Assembly (NCBI GenBank): GCA_964531205.1
Contig: CAZHGH010000001.1
Span: 1 to 64,000, forward strand
Source: JAICWY01 sp964531205
Lineage (GTDB): Bacteria; Vulcanimicrobiota; Vulcanimicrobiia; Vulcanimicrobiales; Vulcanimicrobiaceae
DNA: 64,000 bases
Direction: 5' to 3'
Under the pieces are notes generated by a model. It saw only the letters and a program-made list of their open reading frames with translations. It was not told the DNA's origin and ran no database searches. The first letter of the stretch is position 1. Each line of letters opens with the position of its first letter. Positions 42,029 through 50,833 of this stretch are shown here, piece after piece. The position numbers and the translations under genes were made by a program.

Positions 42029-42825
42029 TTAACGCTCCCCGTGGCCGCTTGCAGAGTGCGAAGCTTTTTGCCGGTAGATCTCGGCAAGCAACGTTTCGGC
42101 GTCTTTGATGTTTGGAGCCGTGTNNNNNNNNNNNNNNNNNNNNNNNNNNNNNNNNNNNNNNNNNNNNNNNNNNNNNNNNNNNNNNNNNNNNNNNNNNNNN
42201 NNNNNNNNNNNNNNNNNNNNNNNTGCCGGTAGATCTCGGCAAGCAACGTTTCGGCGTCTTTGATGTTTGGAGCCGTGTCGAGCGTCGTGCGAATCATCGC
42301 TTCCGCTTCAGGACGTTTGTATTCCAGTTGCAAGAGCACCGCAAGCGCTTCATCGGCAAAGTCCGGTATCTGCTCCTGGGCCGCCGGCTGCGCTTCTTGA
42401 ATGAGCAAGAACTTCGTCACTTTGCCTTGCAGTTTTGCGACGATGTCACGCGCTTTCTGCTGCCCGATGCCGGGGAGCGTTTTTAGAAAGCCGTGATCGC
42501 CACGATCGATTGCGCCGGCGATGCGCGACATCGGCTGCGAGAATGCACGCGCAGCGGATCGAGGGCCGATGCTTGCGACGCTAATGAGCGCTTCGAAAAA
42601 CTCGCGTTCAATGGCGTTGCTGAAGCCGTAAAACGTGTAGTGGGCGGTGTTGCCGTCGATGTTGAGGACGGAGTAAATTTCGAGTGTCAACTCTCCATCG
42701 TTGTGTGCGTTCACCTTTTCGGCAACGCAGGGCGGCAGCACGACTTCGTACGAGAGGCCATTCACGTCGAGAATGACGCTCGAATCGTTGCGTTCTGCGA
42801 GTTTACCTCGGATGCGGGAGAACAT
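42029..42825 (-). CDS. ruvA: Holliday junction DNA-binding protein RuvA
   Basis: Tetrameric junction-binding partner of RuvB. It has an N-terminal OB domain (MFSRIRGKLAER), helix-hairpin-helix motifs (LPGIGQQKARDIV) and a C-terminal RuvB-binding domain (ALAVLLQLEYKRPEAEAMI). The region contains 100 N flanked by two identical 55-base copies. Removing the N and one copy (155 bases) gives an intact 213-residue protein ending in TAA at 42029-42031. The frame loss seen if the gap is read literally is therefore an assembly artefact. ruvC lies 1 base upstream. Confidence 0.93.
42124..42223. other. Assembly gap of 100 N, probably spurious
   Basis: Exactly 100 N inside ruvA. The 55 bases before (42069-42123) and after (42224-42278) are identical, as at the other gap in this window. 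The contigs overlap and should be merged, which restores the ruvA frame. Confidence 0.95.
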
Positions 42826-42826
42826 T

Positions 42827-43333
42827 TTAGGCGATGCTGCCCATCACGCGGCGATCGTCACGTATATTGGCGAATGCAATAGCGATCGCAAGTGCGTCGG
42901 AGACGTCGTTCGGTTCCGGTCTGCGGTGCAGTCCAAGCAAATGCGTCACCATTTGATTGAGTTGCTCTTTGCGCGCGGCGCCGCTGCCGATCAGTGCGCG
43001 CTTCACGAGCGAATGCGCGAGTTTATGGACCGGGACGCTATGCTGTGCGCCCGCAAGACACAACACTCCGCGCGCATGTCCCATCAGAATCGCCGTAAGC
43101 GGATTCTTGTACGTCGTGTACAGTTCTTCGATCACCATGACGTTCGGCTGGGTCGCACGCACCACCGCCGAGATACCGTCGTGCAGTTCGCGCAGCCGCT
43201 CCTCGAGCGTCAGCCGGACATTCGGCGTAACGACGCCAGCTTCGATCAAACGCGGGCGCCCCGAGACAACGTCGATGACGCCGTAGCCCGTGATGCGCAG
43301 GCCCGGGTCTACGCCAAGAATACGCTGCGTCAT
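42827..43333 (-). CDS. ruvC: Crossover junction endonuclease RuvC
   Basis: Resolves Holliday junctions. 168 residues with the four acidic catalytic positions of the RNase H-like fold: Asp9 in GVDPGL, the Glu pair in VIEELYTT, and the C-terminal acidic residues in PNDVSDALAIAI. The ATG overlaps the kinase stop codon (ATGA). ruvC-ruvA-ruvB are consecutive. Confidence 0.97.
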   Translation of the reverse strand: MTQRILGVDPGLRITGYGVIDVVSGRPRLIEAGVVTPNVRLTLEERLRELHDGISAVVRATQPNVMVIEELYTTYKNPLTAILMGHARGVLCLAGAQHSVPVHKLAHSLVKRALIGSGAARKEQLNQMVTHLLGLHRRPEPNDVSDALAIAIAFANIRDDRRVMGSIA

Positions 43334-45405
43334 CGCGACGGCGGCTGCGCGCTCGCGCTATTTACGTAGATGTTGACCGGCGAACCGGGACGAAGCTGCG
43401 TGCCGACGTATGGATCGGTCCGTACGACTTTGCCGTCCGCGCCTTCGGTAGTCGGCGTTACGTTGCCGAGCGTGTATCCCGCGTTCAGCAGTACTTTCTT
43501 CGCATCGTCCAGCGAGAGGCCGTTCGTGTCGGGTACCTCGCCCGGAACCGAGATAGTCAACTTCACGCTCGTGCCTTTTTCGGCCGGCGTTCCCGCCGGC
43601 GGATCCTGATCGATCACCTGTCCGTTGTCCGACGAGGAAGGCTTGAGCGCATACTCCGTTTGCACGCTGAATCCGGCTTGCTGCAGTTGCTGCGTTGCCG
43701 TCACGTAATCCGAGCCGGCGAGATTCGGCACTTGCGCGAGTCCACCGCCGCTGCTGACGACCACGTTCACCGTGGTTGAATGGTCGGCGGGAACGGTCGT
43801 ACCCGACGGAATGTCCTGCGATGCGATCACGTTCGGCGGAATATTGTTGCTCGTCGCGCGCTCGCTGACGTTGATGGTGAACCCATCGCGTTCCGCGATG
43901 GCACGCGCCTTGTCCAGCGTCAATCCGACCAAACGCGGCATCTTAATCGGTGCAGGTCCATCCGACACAACGAGCGTTACCGGCGAACCCTCGCGCACTT
44001 TCGTTCCCGGCTTCGGCGTTTCCGCGATAACCGTGTCTTTGGGCGACGGATCGAATTTCCGAACGAGTTTGACCTGGAACTTGTCCGAAATCAAATCTTT
44101 CTGCGCATCCGAGAGCGTGAAGCCCGTGACGTCGCGCAAACCCAGCGTAGGCTTCCCGCTGCTGACGATCAATTGAATGAGCGAGTTCTTCGGCACGGCC
44201 GTATCCGGAGGCGGATCTTGGGATACGACATGGTTGATCGCAACCGTACTACTGGGCTGCCGCGTTAAGTTTAGCCGCAAACCGGCGTTCACGATTGCTT
44301 GTTGCGCCTGGACGTCGGTCATACCGACGTAGTTGTCGACCGTGACGCGCGGCGCGGCTCCCGGACGCGTCGCGAAATACCCCGCGGCCGCTGCAACAAG
44401 AAGCGCGAACAAAATGAGGACGGCGAACGGCGTAATCGAACGGCGCGGCGCTTCCTCTTCTTCGACTATCGTGCGACGGTCCGGCAAACGCGAGGGGCGC
44501 GGAGGCGGCGCGGGTGGAACGGCGCCGATGACTTGCGTCGCCGAATCGTCCTGCGGCGCATAGGCCGCGAAACTCGGACGTTCGCGCGCTTCACGAAGCG
44601 CCGATGCAACTTCGCTTGCGGATTGAAAACGGTTCTCGGGCTGTTTCTGTAGCAGTTTATTGACGATTGCCGCGAGCGCGGGACTGACGCCGGTTTCCGC
44701 GGGATCGATGACGGGAACCGGATCGGAGACGTGCTTCAGTGCAACCGTGACCGGCGATTCACCGGTGTAGGGTAATTTTCCGGTGAGCATCTGATACAGC
44801 ACGATCCCGACACTGTACAGGTCCGACGTCTCGTGCAGTTCGAGTCCTTGCGCCTGCTCCGGCGAGAGATAATAGACGCTGCCCATGATGAGCCCGGGCC
44901 GCGTCATCGCCATCGTTTGCTGCGACATAGCACGCGCGATACCGAAATCCGAGAGTTTGACGACGTCGTCTTTCGTGATCAGGATGTTTGCGGGCTTGAT
45001 GTCGCGGTGCAGCAATCCTTGCCGGTGCGCGTACGCAAGGCCGTTGCAGATCTGCGCGGCGTAATCGATAGCGACAGGTTCGGGCAGTTTGCCGTCGGAC
45101 GAGATCATCTCGGCAAGCGACGGACCGTCGACGAGCTCCATGACGATGAAGTACGTCTGTCCTTCGCGGCCTACGTCGTACGTGTTGACGATGTTTGGGT
45201 GCGAGAGCTTTGCAGCCGATTCGGCTTCCTGATAGAAGCGGCGCACGAATTCTTCATCCGAGGCGTACTGCGCCCGCAGCACTTTAATAGCAACACGCCG
45301 GCGCAGAAGCGTGTCCGTGCCGCAGTAGACTGTTGCCATCCCGCCTTCGCCCATCTTATTGTCGAGGCGATAGCGGTTATTAAAGATGTGCTGCTCTTCG
45401 ATCAT
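43330..45405 (-). CDS. pknB: PASTA-domain Ser/Thr protein kinase (PknB/PrkC/StkP type)
   Basis: 691 residues. The kinase domain (about 12-270) has the glycine loop MGEGGMATVY, Lys41, the catalytic HRDIKPAN (Asp135) and the DFG at 153-155. A Pro-rich juxtamembrane region and one membrane helix (about 345-365) are followed by five PASTA repeats (about 373-690) outside the cell. These kinases sense muropeptides or lipid II and control wall growth and division. The ATG at 45403-45405 gives MIEEQHIFNNRYRL; the longer frame is rejected. It lies directly downstream of a class B PBP, its usual partner. A hairpin repeat sits right before its start. Confidence 0.97.
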   Translation of the reverse strand: MIEEQHIFNNRYRLDNKMGEGGMATVYCGTDTLLRRRVAIKVLRAQYASDEEFVRRFYQEAESAAKLSHPNIVNTYDVGREGQTYFIVMELVDGPSLAEMISSDGKLPEPVAIDYAAQICNGLAYAHRQGLLHRDIKPANILITKDDVVKLSDFGIARAMSQQTMAMTRPGLIMGSVYYLSPEQAQGLELHETSDLYSVGIVLYQMLTGKLPYTGESPVTVALKHVSDPVPVIDPAETGVSPALAAIVNKLLQKQPENRFQSASEVASALREARERPSFAAYAPQDDSATQVIGAVPPAPPPRPSRLPDRRTIVEEEEAPRRSITPFAVLILFALLVAAAAGYFATRPGAAPRVTVDNYVGMTDVQAQQAIVNAGLRLNLTRQPSSTVAINHVVSQDPPPDTAVPKNSLIQLIVSSGKPTLGLRDVTGFTLSDAQKDLISDKFQVKLVRKFDPSPKDTVIAETPKPGTKVREGSPVTLVVSDGPAPIKMPRLVGLTLDKARAIAERDGFTINVSERATSNNIPPNVIASQDIPSGTTVPADHSTTVNVVVSSGGGLAQVPNLAGSDYVTATQQLQQAGFSVQTEYALKPSSSDNGQVIDQDPPAGTPAEKGTSVKLTISVPGEVPDTNGLSLDDAKKVLLNAGYTLGNVTPTTEGADGKVVRTDPYVGTQLRPGSPVNIYVNSASAQPPSR

Positions 45406-45480
45406 TTTTGAAAGGCGTTCCGCCCTGGGCTCCACGCCCCCCGCGCTAAAGCGCGGGGCCCCCACGACCTCATGGCGCCT
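45406..45480. repeat. GC-rich intergenic hairpin repeat, copy B (PBP-kinase)
   Basis: Homologous to copy A at 41944-42010: TTTGAAAGGCGTTCCG at one end, GACCTCATGGCGCCT at the other. The central hairpin is stronger here, with stem CCCCGCGCT at 45439-45447 and AGCGCGGGG at 45450-45458. The stem bases differ between the copies but pairing is kept. It directly precedes the kinase ATG. Confidence 0.8.
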
Positions 45481-45520
45481 AATTGTGATCTCAGTTTATA
45501 AGCTCCCCGAGGGCGCCGCA

Positions 45521-46924
45521 TTAGTGACTCCCACTCAATGCAACTTTCAATACGTTTCGTGCAATTGGTGCGGCCACCGCGGCACCGTATCCGGCGTTTT
45601 CGACCACGACCGCCACGGCGACGCGTGGATTTTCCGCCGGAGCGAAGCACACGAACCAAGAATGCGGCGCGCCAAGCGGATTGGTTGCGGTTCCGGTCTT
45701 CCCCGCTACCGTGACGCCTGAAATCTGTGCCGACGTTCCCGTTCCGCGCTGCACCACTGCAATCATCATGTTCTCTATATTCGCGGCCGTATCCGCCGAT
45801 ATGGGCCTCGCCAGCTCACCCGGCCCGTAGCTGCTCCCCACGTTGCCCGCTCCTGCGACCTGGCGAACGATATATGGACGCGGTTCCGCTCCGTTATCCG
45901 CAATCGTCGCACCGAGAAGTGCGACGCGCAACGGCGTAAGCAGCAGCGCTCCCTGACCGAATCCCATTTGCGCAAGCTCGCCGGGGACCACGGACCCCGC
46001 GGGCGGGATGCGATCGCGCGAGGCCGGCAATTGGAAATCCAACGACTCCCCCAGCGCCCATTGCCCAATGTACTTGTAGAATGTATCCGTTCCCATCTTC
46101 AGCGCGATTTGCCCGAAATCGACGTTACTCGACAACGCGAACGCGCCGGTGAGATTTTGCGTGCCCGTCGCTTCGCCTTCATCGTCGTGCAGAGTAAAGT
46201 TGCCAATCGTGTAGTAACCGGGATCGTAGAACGTCGAGTCCATCGTAACGACGCCTGCGTCCAATGCAGACGCTGCGGTGAAAATTTTAAAGGTCGATCC
46301 GGGTGGATACAGGCCGTTCACGGCGCGGTTCAGCAGCGGGCTGGTCTGATCGTGCACGAGCGAGGGGAACGAATCAGCGAGTGTATTCGGATCGAAACTC
46401 GGAACGCTTGCGATCGCAAGCACCGCGCCGCTGCGAGGATCGAGTACGATGCCCGCCCCACGCGAATACTGCGAAAGCTGCGAATACAACTCATTCTGAA
46501 TCGTGGGATCGATGGTCGTGACGATATCCGCGCCCCGCGACACGGACGTTTTTCCTTGAAACGCTTCGAAGATTTGAGCTACTTGCGCCGCCGGATCGCC
46601 GGTGGTGTCGGCAGGCGTCAAGGCGCGATCGTACGCGTCCTCCAAGCCGCTGGTTCCGTAGCGCACCGAAACGTAGCCCACAGTTTGCGCGAGCGATGCA
46701 CCGAGCGGGTACTGCCGCGTTTGGCCAACCGTTTGCGCAAGCACTGTACCGTCACTCGCCAAGATTCTTCCGCGATGCGATCCAAGCAGTGCATGACGGG
46801 GATTATACGGATTTGCGGCAATCGACGGTCCTTCGATCACCTGCACGTATATTTGCCGCACCGCGAGGATCGCGAAGAGCAACGTGAACAACGCACTGAG
46901 ACGGGTAACGATGGTCGCGTTCAC
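45521..46924 (-). CDS. Class B penicillin-binding protein (PbpA/FtsI-like transpeptidase)
   Basis: Peptidoglycan transpeptidase of 467 residues. An N-terminal membrane helix (about 9-28) and a short pedestal (RGRILASDGTVLAQ) lead to the transpeptidase domain with the active Ser210 in STFK, the SSN motif (about 265) and KTGTA (about 408). Its small size and position before a PASTA kinase match actinobacterial PbpA. No FtsW/RodA gene is adjacent, unlike in Actinobacteria. The GTG start shares bases with the stop of the preceding gene (GTGA). Confidence 0.96.
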   Translation of the reverse strand: MNATIVTRLSALFTLLFAILAVRQIYVQVIEGPSIAANPYNPRHALLGSHRGRILASDGTVLAQTVGQTRQYPLGASLAQTVGYVSVRYGTSGLEDAYDRALTPADTTGDPAAQVAQIFEAFQGKTSVSRGADIVTTIDPTIQNELYSQLSQYSRGAGIVLDPRSGAVLAIASVPSFDPNTLADSFPSLVHDQTSPLLNRAVNGLYPPGSTFKIFTAASALDAGVVTMDSTFYDPGYYTIGNFTLHDDEGEATGTQNLTGAFALSSNVDFGQIALKMGTDTFYKYIGQWALGESLDFQLPASRDRIPPAGSVVPGELAQMGFGQGALLLTPLRVALLGATIADNGAEPRPYIVRQVAGAGNVGSSYGPGELARPISADTAANIENMMIAVVQRGTGTSAQISGVTVAGKTGTATNPLGAPHSWFVCFAPAENPRVAVAVVVENAGYGAAVAAPIARNVLKVALSGSH

Positions 46925-47658
46925 TGTTCGCGCAGCAGCGTGTAGCCGTCCGGCGTGCGTACGGCCATGTATGCATGTTTACCATCGGAGCGCAGGATCA
47001 AGTTGACTGCCTCTTGCGCGACGGCATCTTCGAGACCCGCAATCGCAAGAACAACCTCCGCGCCGGATTCGTCCAACAGCGGCGGCGCGACGTACGCCGG
47101 CGACGGAATGGTTTCAAAATGCCGCGCCTCATACTCGCCGGTTCGCCAGGGACCGCGCTTGCCGAAGACTTGGCGATGATAGTCCCAGGCGCAGAGTTGC
47201 TTCTCGCGCCAGACGAAATGATCGCGAACGCATAGCCGCCGGCACGCTGCACACTGCACCAGCGGTTCGGGCGCATGCGCGAGGGCGTCGGCAATATCTT
47301 CGGGCACATCTTCGATATTCAAAACGCCGGCGTCATCCAGTCGTGACGGCGGCTCCACGTGCCAGTTGATGCGGGCAAGCAATTCGATGTCCCGCACAGG
47401 AGCGACGAACGCGCGCTCGTCATCCGGTGGAAACGTCGAGTCTAACCAATTCAACAAATTCTCGAACGCGACGCCGGCGTTTTGCCACGCCTCACCGATC
47501 ACGGTGCCAAGTGGTGTCTGCGCGAGCGGTACAAGATGCGCCGTCACCGTGACTCCGTCGGCGCGCAAACTTGTGACGAACGCGAGCGTGTTGGCGTTTC
47601 CGCCGAGCACGAACGCGCGCGGATCTCCTACGGAGAGCTTCTTGTCGTCTGCGCGCAT
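46921..47658 (-). CDS. Hypothetical protein with cysteine knuckle
   Basis: About 245 residues, soluble. A mixed N-terminal domain (about 1-125) is followed by a possible zinc site around CAACRRLCVRDH with a further Cys in KQLCAWDYHRQVFG (about 150-180), then a beta-rich C-terminus ending in V-R-T-P-D-G-Y-T-L-L. No family recognised. The ATG at 47656-47658 follows AAGAG by 5 bases and overlaps the carB end by 31 bases. Its own stop overlaps the PBP start, so it is coupled to the PBP and kinase. A role in wall control is a guess from position. Confidence 0.7.
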   Translation of the reverse strand: MRADDKKLSVGDPRAFVLGGNANTLAFVTSLRADGVTVTAHLVPLAQTPLGTVIGEAWQNAGVAFENLLNWLDSTFPPDDERAFVAPVRDIELLARINWHVEPPSRLDDAGVLNIEDVPEDIADALAHAPEPLVQCAACRRLCVRDHFVWREKQLCAWDYHRQVFGKRGPWRTGEYEARHFETIPSPAYVAPPLLDESGAEVVLAIAGLEDAVAQEAVNLILRSDGKHAYMAVRTPDGYTLLREQ

Positions 47659-50600
47659 CGATACTCTTGCAGCGTGCGAGGCGGCCCGGCTTGGTTTTCC
47701 AGCGCCTCCGCGAGAGCTCGAGCGGTATCTAGGCTCGTCAGACACGCGATATTCGCCTCCACCGCCGCACGCCGGATCCGGTAGTTGTCGGAGATCTGTC
47801 TGGGACCTTGCGCATCGTTGATCACGAGATCGACGCGCCGTTCCTGAATCAAATCCAAAACGTGCGGGGAGCCATCAGCAATCTTATTGATCTGCTCGCT
47901 CGGGATGCCTGCCGCCTCTAAATATTCACGCGTCCCCGGCGTCGCGATGAGCCGGTGTCCCAGCGCAACGTAGCGCTCCAACACCGCGATCGACTCTTCT
48001 TTTTCTTCATCCGCAATCGAGACCAGAATGCGTCCGCCTTCACTGGGAAGACGCACGCCCGCGCCGATGAAGCCCTTTCGCAGCGCACCCGCAAACGTGT
48101 CGTCGATGCCGAGCACCTCGCCCGTGGACTTCATCTCCGGTCCAAGAATCGTTTCGACTCCGCGCATCTTTGCAAAGGAGAACACGGGAATTTTCACCAC
48201 GACGAACGGCGCGCGTGGAATCAGTCCGGTTCCGTACGGCATATCGCGCAGCTTCTCGCCGAGCGCAATGCGCGTTGCAGCCGCGACCAGATTTACGCCC
48301 GTCGCTTTTTGAATGATCGGCACAGTTCGGCTCGCGCGCGGGTTCGCTTCGATGATGTATAGTGCGCCTTCGTGGATGACGAACTGAATGTTTATGAGGC
48401 CGCGGATGTTTAATTCGCGCGCAATCGCCGTCGTAACGTCGACGATGCGCTGCTCCATTTCAGTGGAGACGGTCTGCGTCGGATAGACGCTGATGGAGTC
48501 GCCCGAGTGAATGCCCGCGCGCTCGATGTGTTCGAAGACGCCGGGAATGAGAATATCGTCGCCGTCGAATGCGGCGTCCACTTCAACTTCGAGTCCGCGT
48601 AAGTATTTGTCGACGAGCAGCGGTGCATCGGGCAGAATCGGAGGCGCCGACTCCGCATACGACGCGAGCTGTCCTTCGTTGTACACGACTTCCATGCCGC
48701 GTCCGCCAAGCACGTACGACGGCCGCACCAACACCGGAAAGCCGAGTTCGCGCGCGATGACACGCGCTTCGCGGAACGATCGTGCGGCTTTGCCTTCCGG
48801 GCGTGCGACGCCCAGCCGGCGCAATGCCGCGTCGAATTTTTCGCGATCTTCCGCCATGTCTAAACTGCGCCGATCGCTGCCGACGATCGTGACGCCGCGG
48901 CGTGCGAGTTCGTCCGCCAAATTGATCGCGGTTTGTCCGCCGAACGCAAGCATCACGCCTCGCGCGTTCGTTGCGCGGTATGCCGCCTCCACTTCGTCAG
49001 CGCCGGGCGGCTCGAAAATCAGCACGTCAGAGATATCGAAATCGGTCGAAACCGTTTCGGGATTGTTGTTGATAACCACGGGCGAGCATCCCGCTTCGCG
49101 CAGCGCCCAGGCCGCGTGCACGCATGAATAGTCGAATTCGATGCCTTGGCCAATGCGGATCGGTCCGCTCCCGACGACGACTACTGCTTGCCGCGAAGAC
49201 GCGCGCATCTCGTCGCTTTCGCCGTGCGCGATGTAATAGTACGGCGACTTCGCGGGAAACTCGGCAGCCGCGGTATCGACCATACGGAACGCAATGCCGT
49301 TGTGTGACGCAACGCCGTTCTGTCCGGCGCTGCGTAGCACGCTCGTCGAATACCCGGATTCGAGCGCTTGCGCCAGGTCCGCGCTCCGTGGGGTACCGCG
49401 AAGGCGATCTTCAAGCATGACAAGTTCGCGAAGTTCGTACAGCCAAAACTTGTCTATCGCGGAGAGTTCCACAATTCGTTCGATCGTAATGCCGCGGCGC
49501 AGAGCTTCGGCGACCGCGAAGAGCCGTTCGTGGTTCGGCTTTGCAATCACCGCTTCGAGTTCTTTGTCGCTCCACTCGGCAAGGCCGCTGCCCGTGAGCG
49601 TCTCGCGTTTGAGATCGAGTCCGCGAATCGCTTTCATCAGCGCCGCTTGAAACGTGCGCCCGATGCCCATCGCTTCGCCCGTCGATTTCATCTGCGTGCC
49701 GAGCGAGGTATCGGCGAGCGGGAACTTGTCGAAGGGCCAGCGCGGAATCTTTACCACGACGTAATCGAGAGTCGGCTCGTACGCCGCTTTCGTTACGCCG
49801 GTGACGGGATTCGGAATCTCATCGAGCGTCTGTCCCAGCGCTATGCGCGTACTGATTTTTGCGATCGGATAGCCCGTCGCTTTGCTTGCAAGCGCAGAGC
49901 TGCGGGAGACGCGCGGATTCACTTCGATGATCCGGTACTCGCTGCGTTCCGGATGAAGCGCAAATTGAATGTTGCAGCCGCCCTGCACGTTCAGCGCCCG
50001 AATCACGTTGAGACTCGAACTACGCAACATTTGGTACTCGAGATCGGAGAGCGTCTGCGATGGCGCTACGACGATCGAGTCGCCGGTATGTACGCCGACG
50101 GGATCGATGTTCTCCATGTTACAGACGATAATGCAGTTGTTTGCCTTATCGCGCAGCACTTCGTACTCGACTTCTTTCCAGCCGAGCAGCGAGGTTTCAA
50201 GCAGCACCTGATGGATAAGGCTTGCCGCTAGGCCCGTTTCGAGCGTTTCGCGCAGCTCGCGTTCGTTGTAGACGATGCCGCCGCCGGTCCCGCCTAGCGT
50301 ATATGCGGGGCGAACCACAAGCGGATACCGGTGAACCTCTGCGAATGCGACGCCTTCGTCGATGTTCGTAACGATCGCGCTGACGGGCACCGGCTCGCCG
50401 ATCTCGATCATCTTCTCTTTGAAGCGTTCGCGATCTTCAGCAAGCTTGATGGTATCGACTGGCGTTCCAAGCAACTCGACGCCGTAGCGTTCCAAAACGC
50501 CGGCTTCATGCAATTCGACCGCGAGATTTAAGCCTGTTTGGCCGCCTAACGTCGGCAGCAACGCATCCGGACGTTCGCGCTCGATGATGCGTTCGATCGA

Positions 50601-50804
50601 AGCGACGGTGAGCGGCTCGAGATAGACCGCATCCGCAACTTCGGGATCGGTCATGATCGTTGCGGGATTCGAATTGACGAGAACGACGCGGTGGCCTTCT
50701 TCGCGCAACGCACGGCAAGCTTGCACGCCGGCATAATCAAACTCGGCGGCCTGGCCGATCACGATGGGCCCGGAGCCGATGACGAGAACGTTGCGTTGGG
50801 GCAT
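47628..50804 (-). CDS. carB: Carbamoyl-phosphate synthase large subunit
   Basis: Makes carbamoyl phosphate from bicarbonate, ATP and ammonia delivered by CarA. 1058 residues (E. coli 1073) with two homologous ATP-grasp halves: VIGSGPIVIGQAAEFDYAG at the start and GSGPIRIGQGIEFDYSCVHA at the middle. ATP-binding loops (LGGTGGGIVYN, LGGRGMEVVYN) and a C-terminal allosteric domain follow. carA lies about 7 kb away in the pyr cluster on the same strand. The gene starts 29 bases after galE. Confidence 0.98.
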   Translation of the reverse strand: MPQRNVLVIGSGPIVIGQAAEFDYAGVQACRALREEGHRVVLVNSNPATIMTDPEVADAVYLEPLTVASIERIIERERPDALLPTLGGQTGLNLAVELHEAGVLERYGVELLGTPVDTIKLAEDRERFKEKMIEIGEPVPVSAIVTNIDEGVAFAEVHRYPLVVRPAYTLGGTGGGIVYNERELRETLETGLAASLIHQVLLETSLLGWKEVEYEVLRDKANNCIIVCNMENIDPVGVHTGDSIVVAPSQTLSDLEYQMLRSSSLNVIRALNVQGGCNIQFALHPERSEYRIIEVNPRVSRSSALASKATGYPIAKISTRIALGQTLDEIPNPVTGVTKAAYEPTLDYVVVKIPRWPFDKFPLADTSLGTQMKSTGEAMGIGRTFQAALMKAIRGLDLKRETLTGSGLAEWSDKELEAVIAKPNHERLFAVAEALRRGITIERIVELSAIDKFWLYELRELVMLEDRLRGTPRSADLAQALESGYSTSVLRSAGQNGVASHNGIAFRMVDTAAAEFPAKSPYYYIAHGESDEMRASSRQAVVVVGSGPIRIGQGIEFDYSCVHAAWALREAGCSPVVINNNPETVSTDFDISDVLIFEPPGADEVEAAYRATNARGVMLAFGGQTAINLADELARRGVTIVGSDRRSLDMAEDREKFDAALRRLGVARPEGKAARSFREARVIARELGFPVLVRPSYVLGGRGMEVVYNEGQLASYAESAPPILPDAPLLVDKYLRGLEVEVDAAFDGDDILIPGVFEHIERAGIHSGDSISVYPTQTVSTEMEQRIVDVTTAIARELNIRGLINIQFVIHEGALYIIEANPRASRTVPIIQKATGVNLVAAATRIALGEKLRDMPYGTGLIPRAPFVVVKIPVFSFAKMRGVETILGPEMKSTGEVLGIDDTFAGALRKGFIGAGVRLPSEGGRILVSIADEEKEESIAVLERYVALGHRLIATPGTREYLEAAGIPSEQINKIADGSPHVLDLIQERRVDLVINDAQGPRQISDNYRIRRAAVEANIACLTSLDTARALAEALENQAGPPRTLQEYRCAQTTRSSP

Positions 50805-50833
50805 CCTAGACGCCCCACGTTAGGCGGGGGAGG

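Noticed and set aside
42001..42123. Frameshifted C-terminus of ruvA
   Set aside because: The shift comes only from reading through the artificial gap; after merging, the frame ends normally at 42029.
45968..46945. 325-codon plus-strand frame opposite the PBP gene
   Set aside because: The peptide is Arg-rich without any domain pattern, and the minus-strand PBP has all its motifs.
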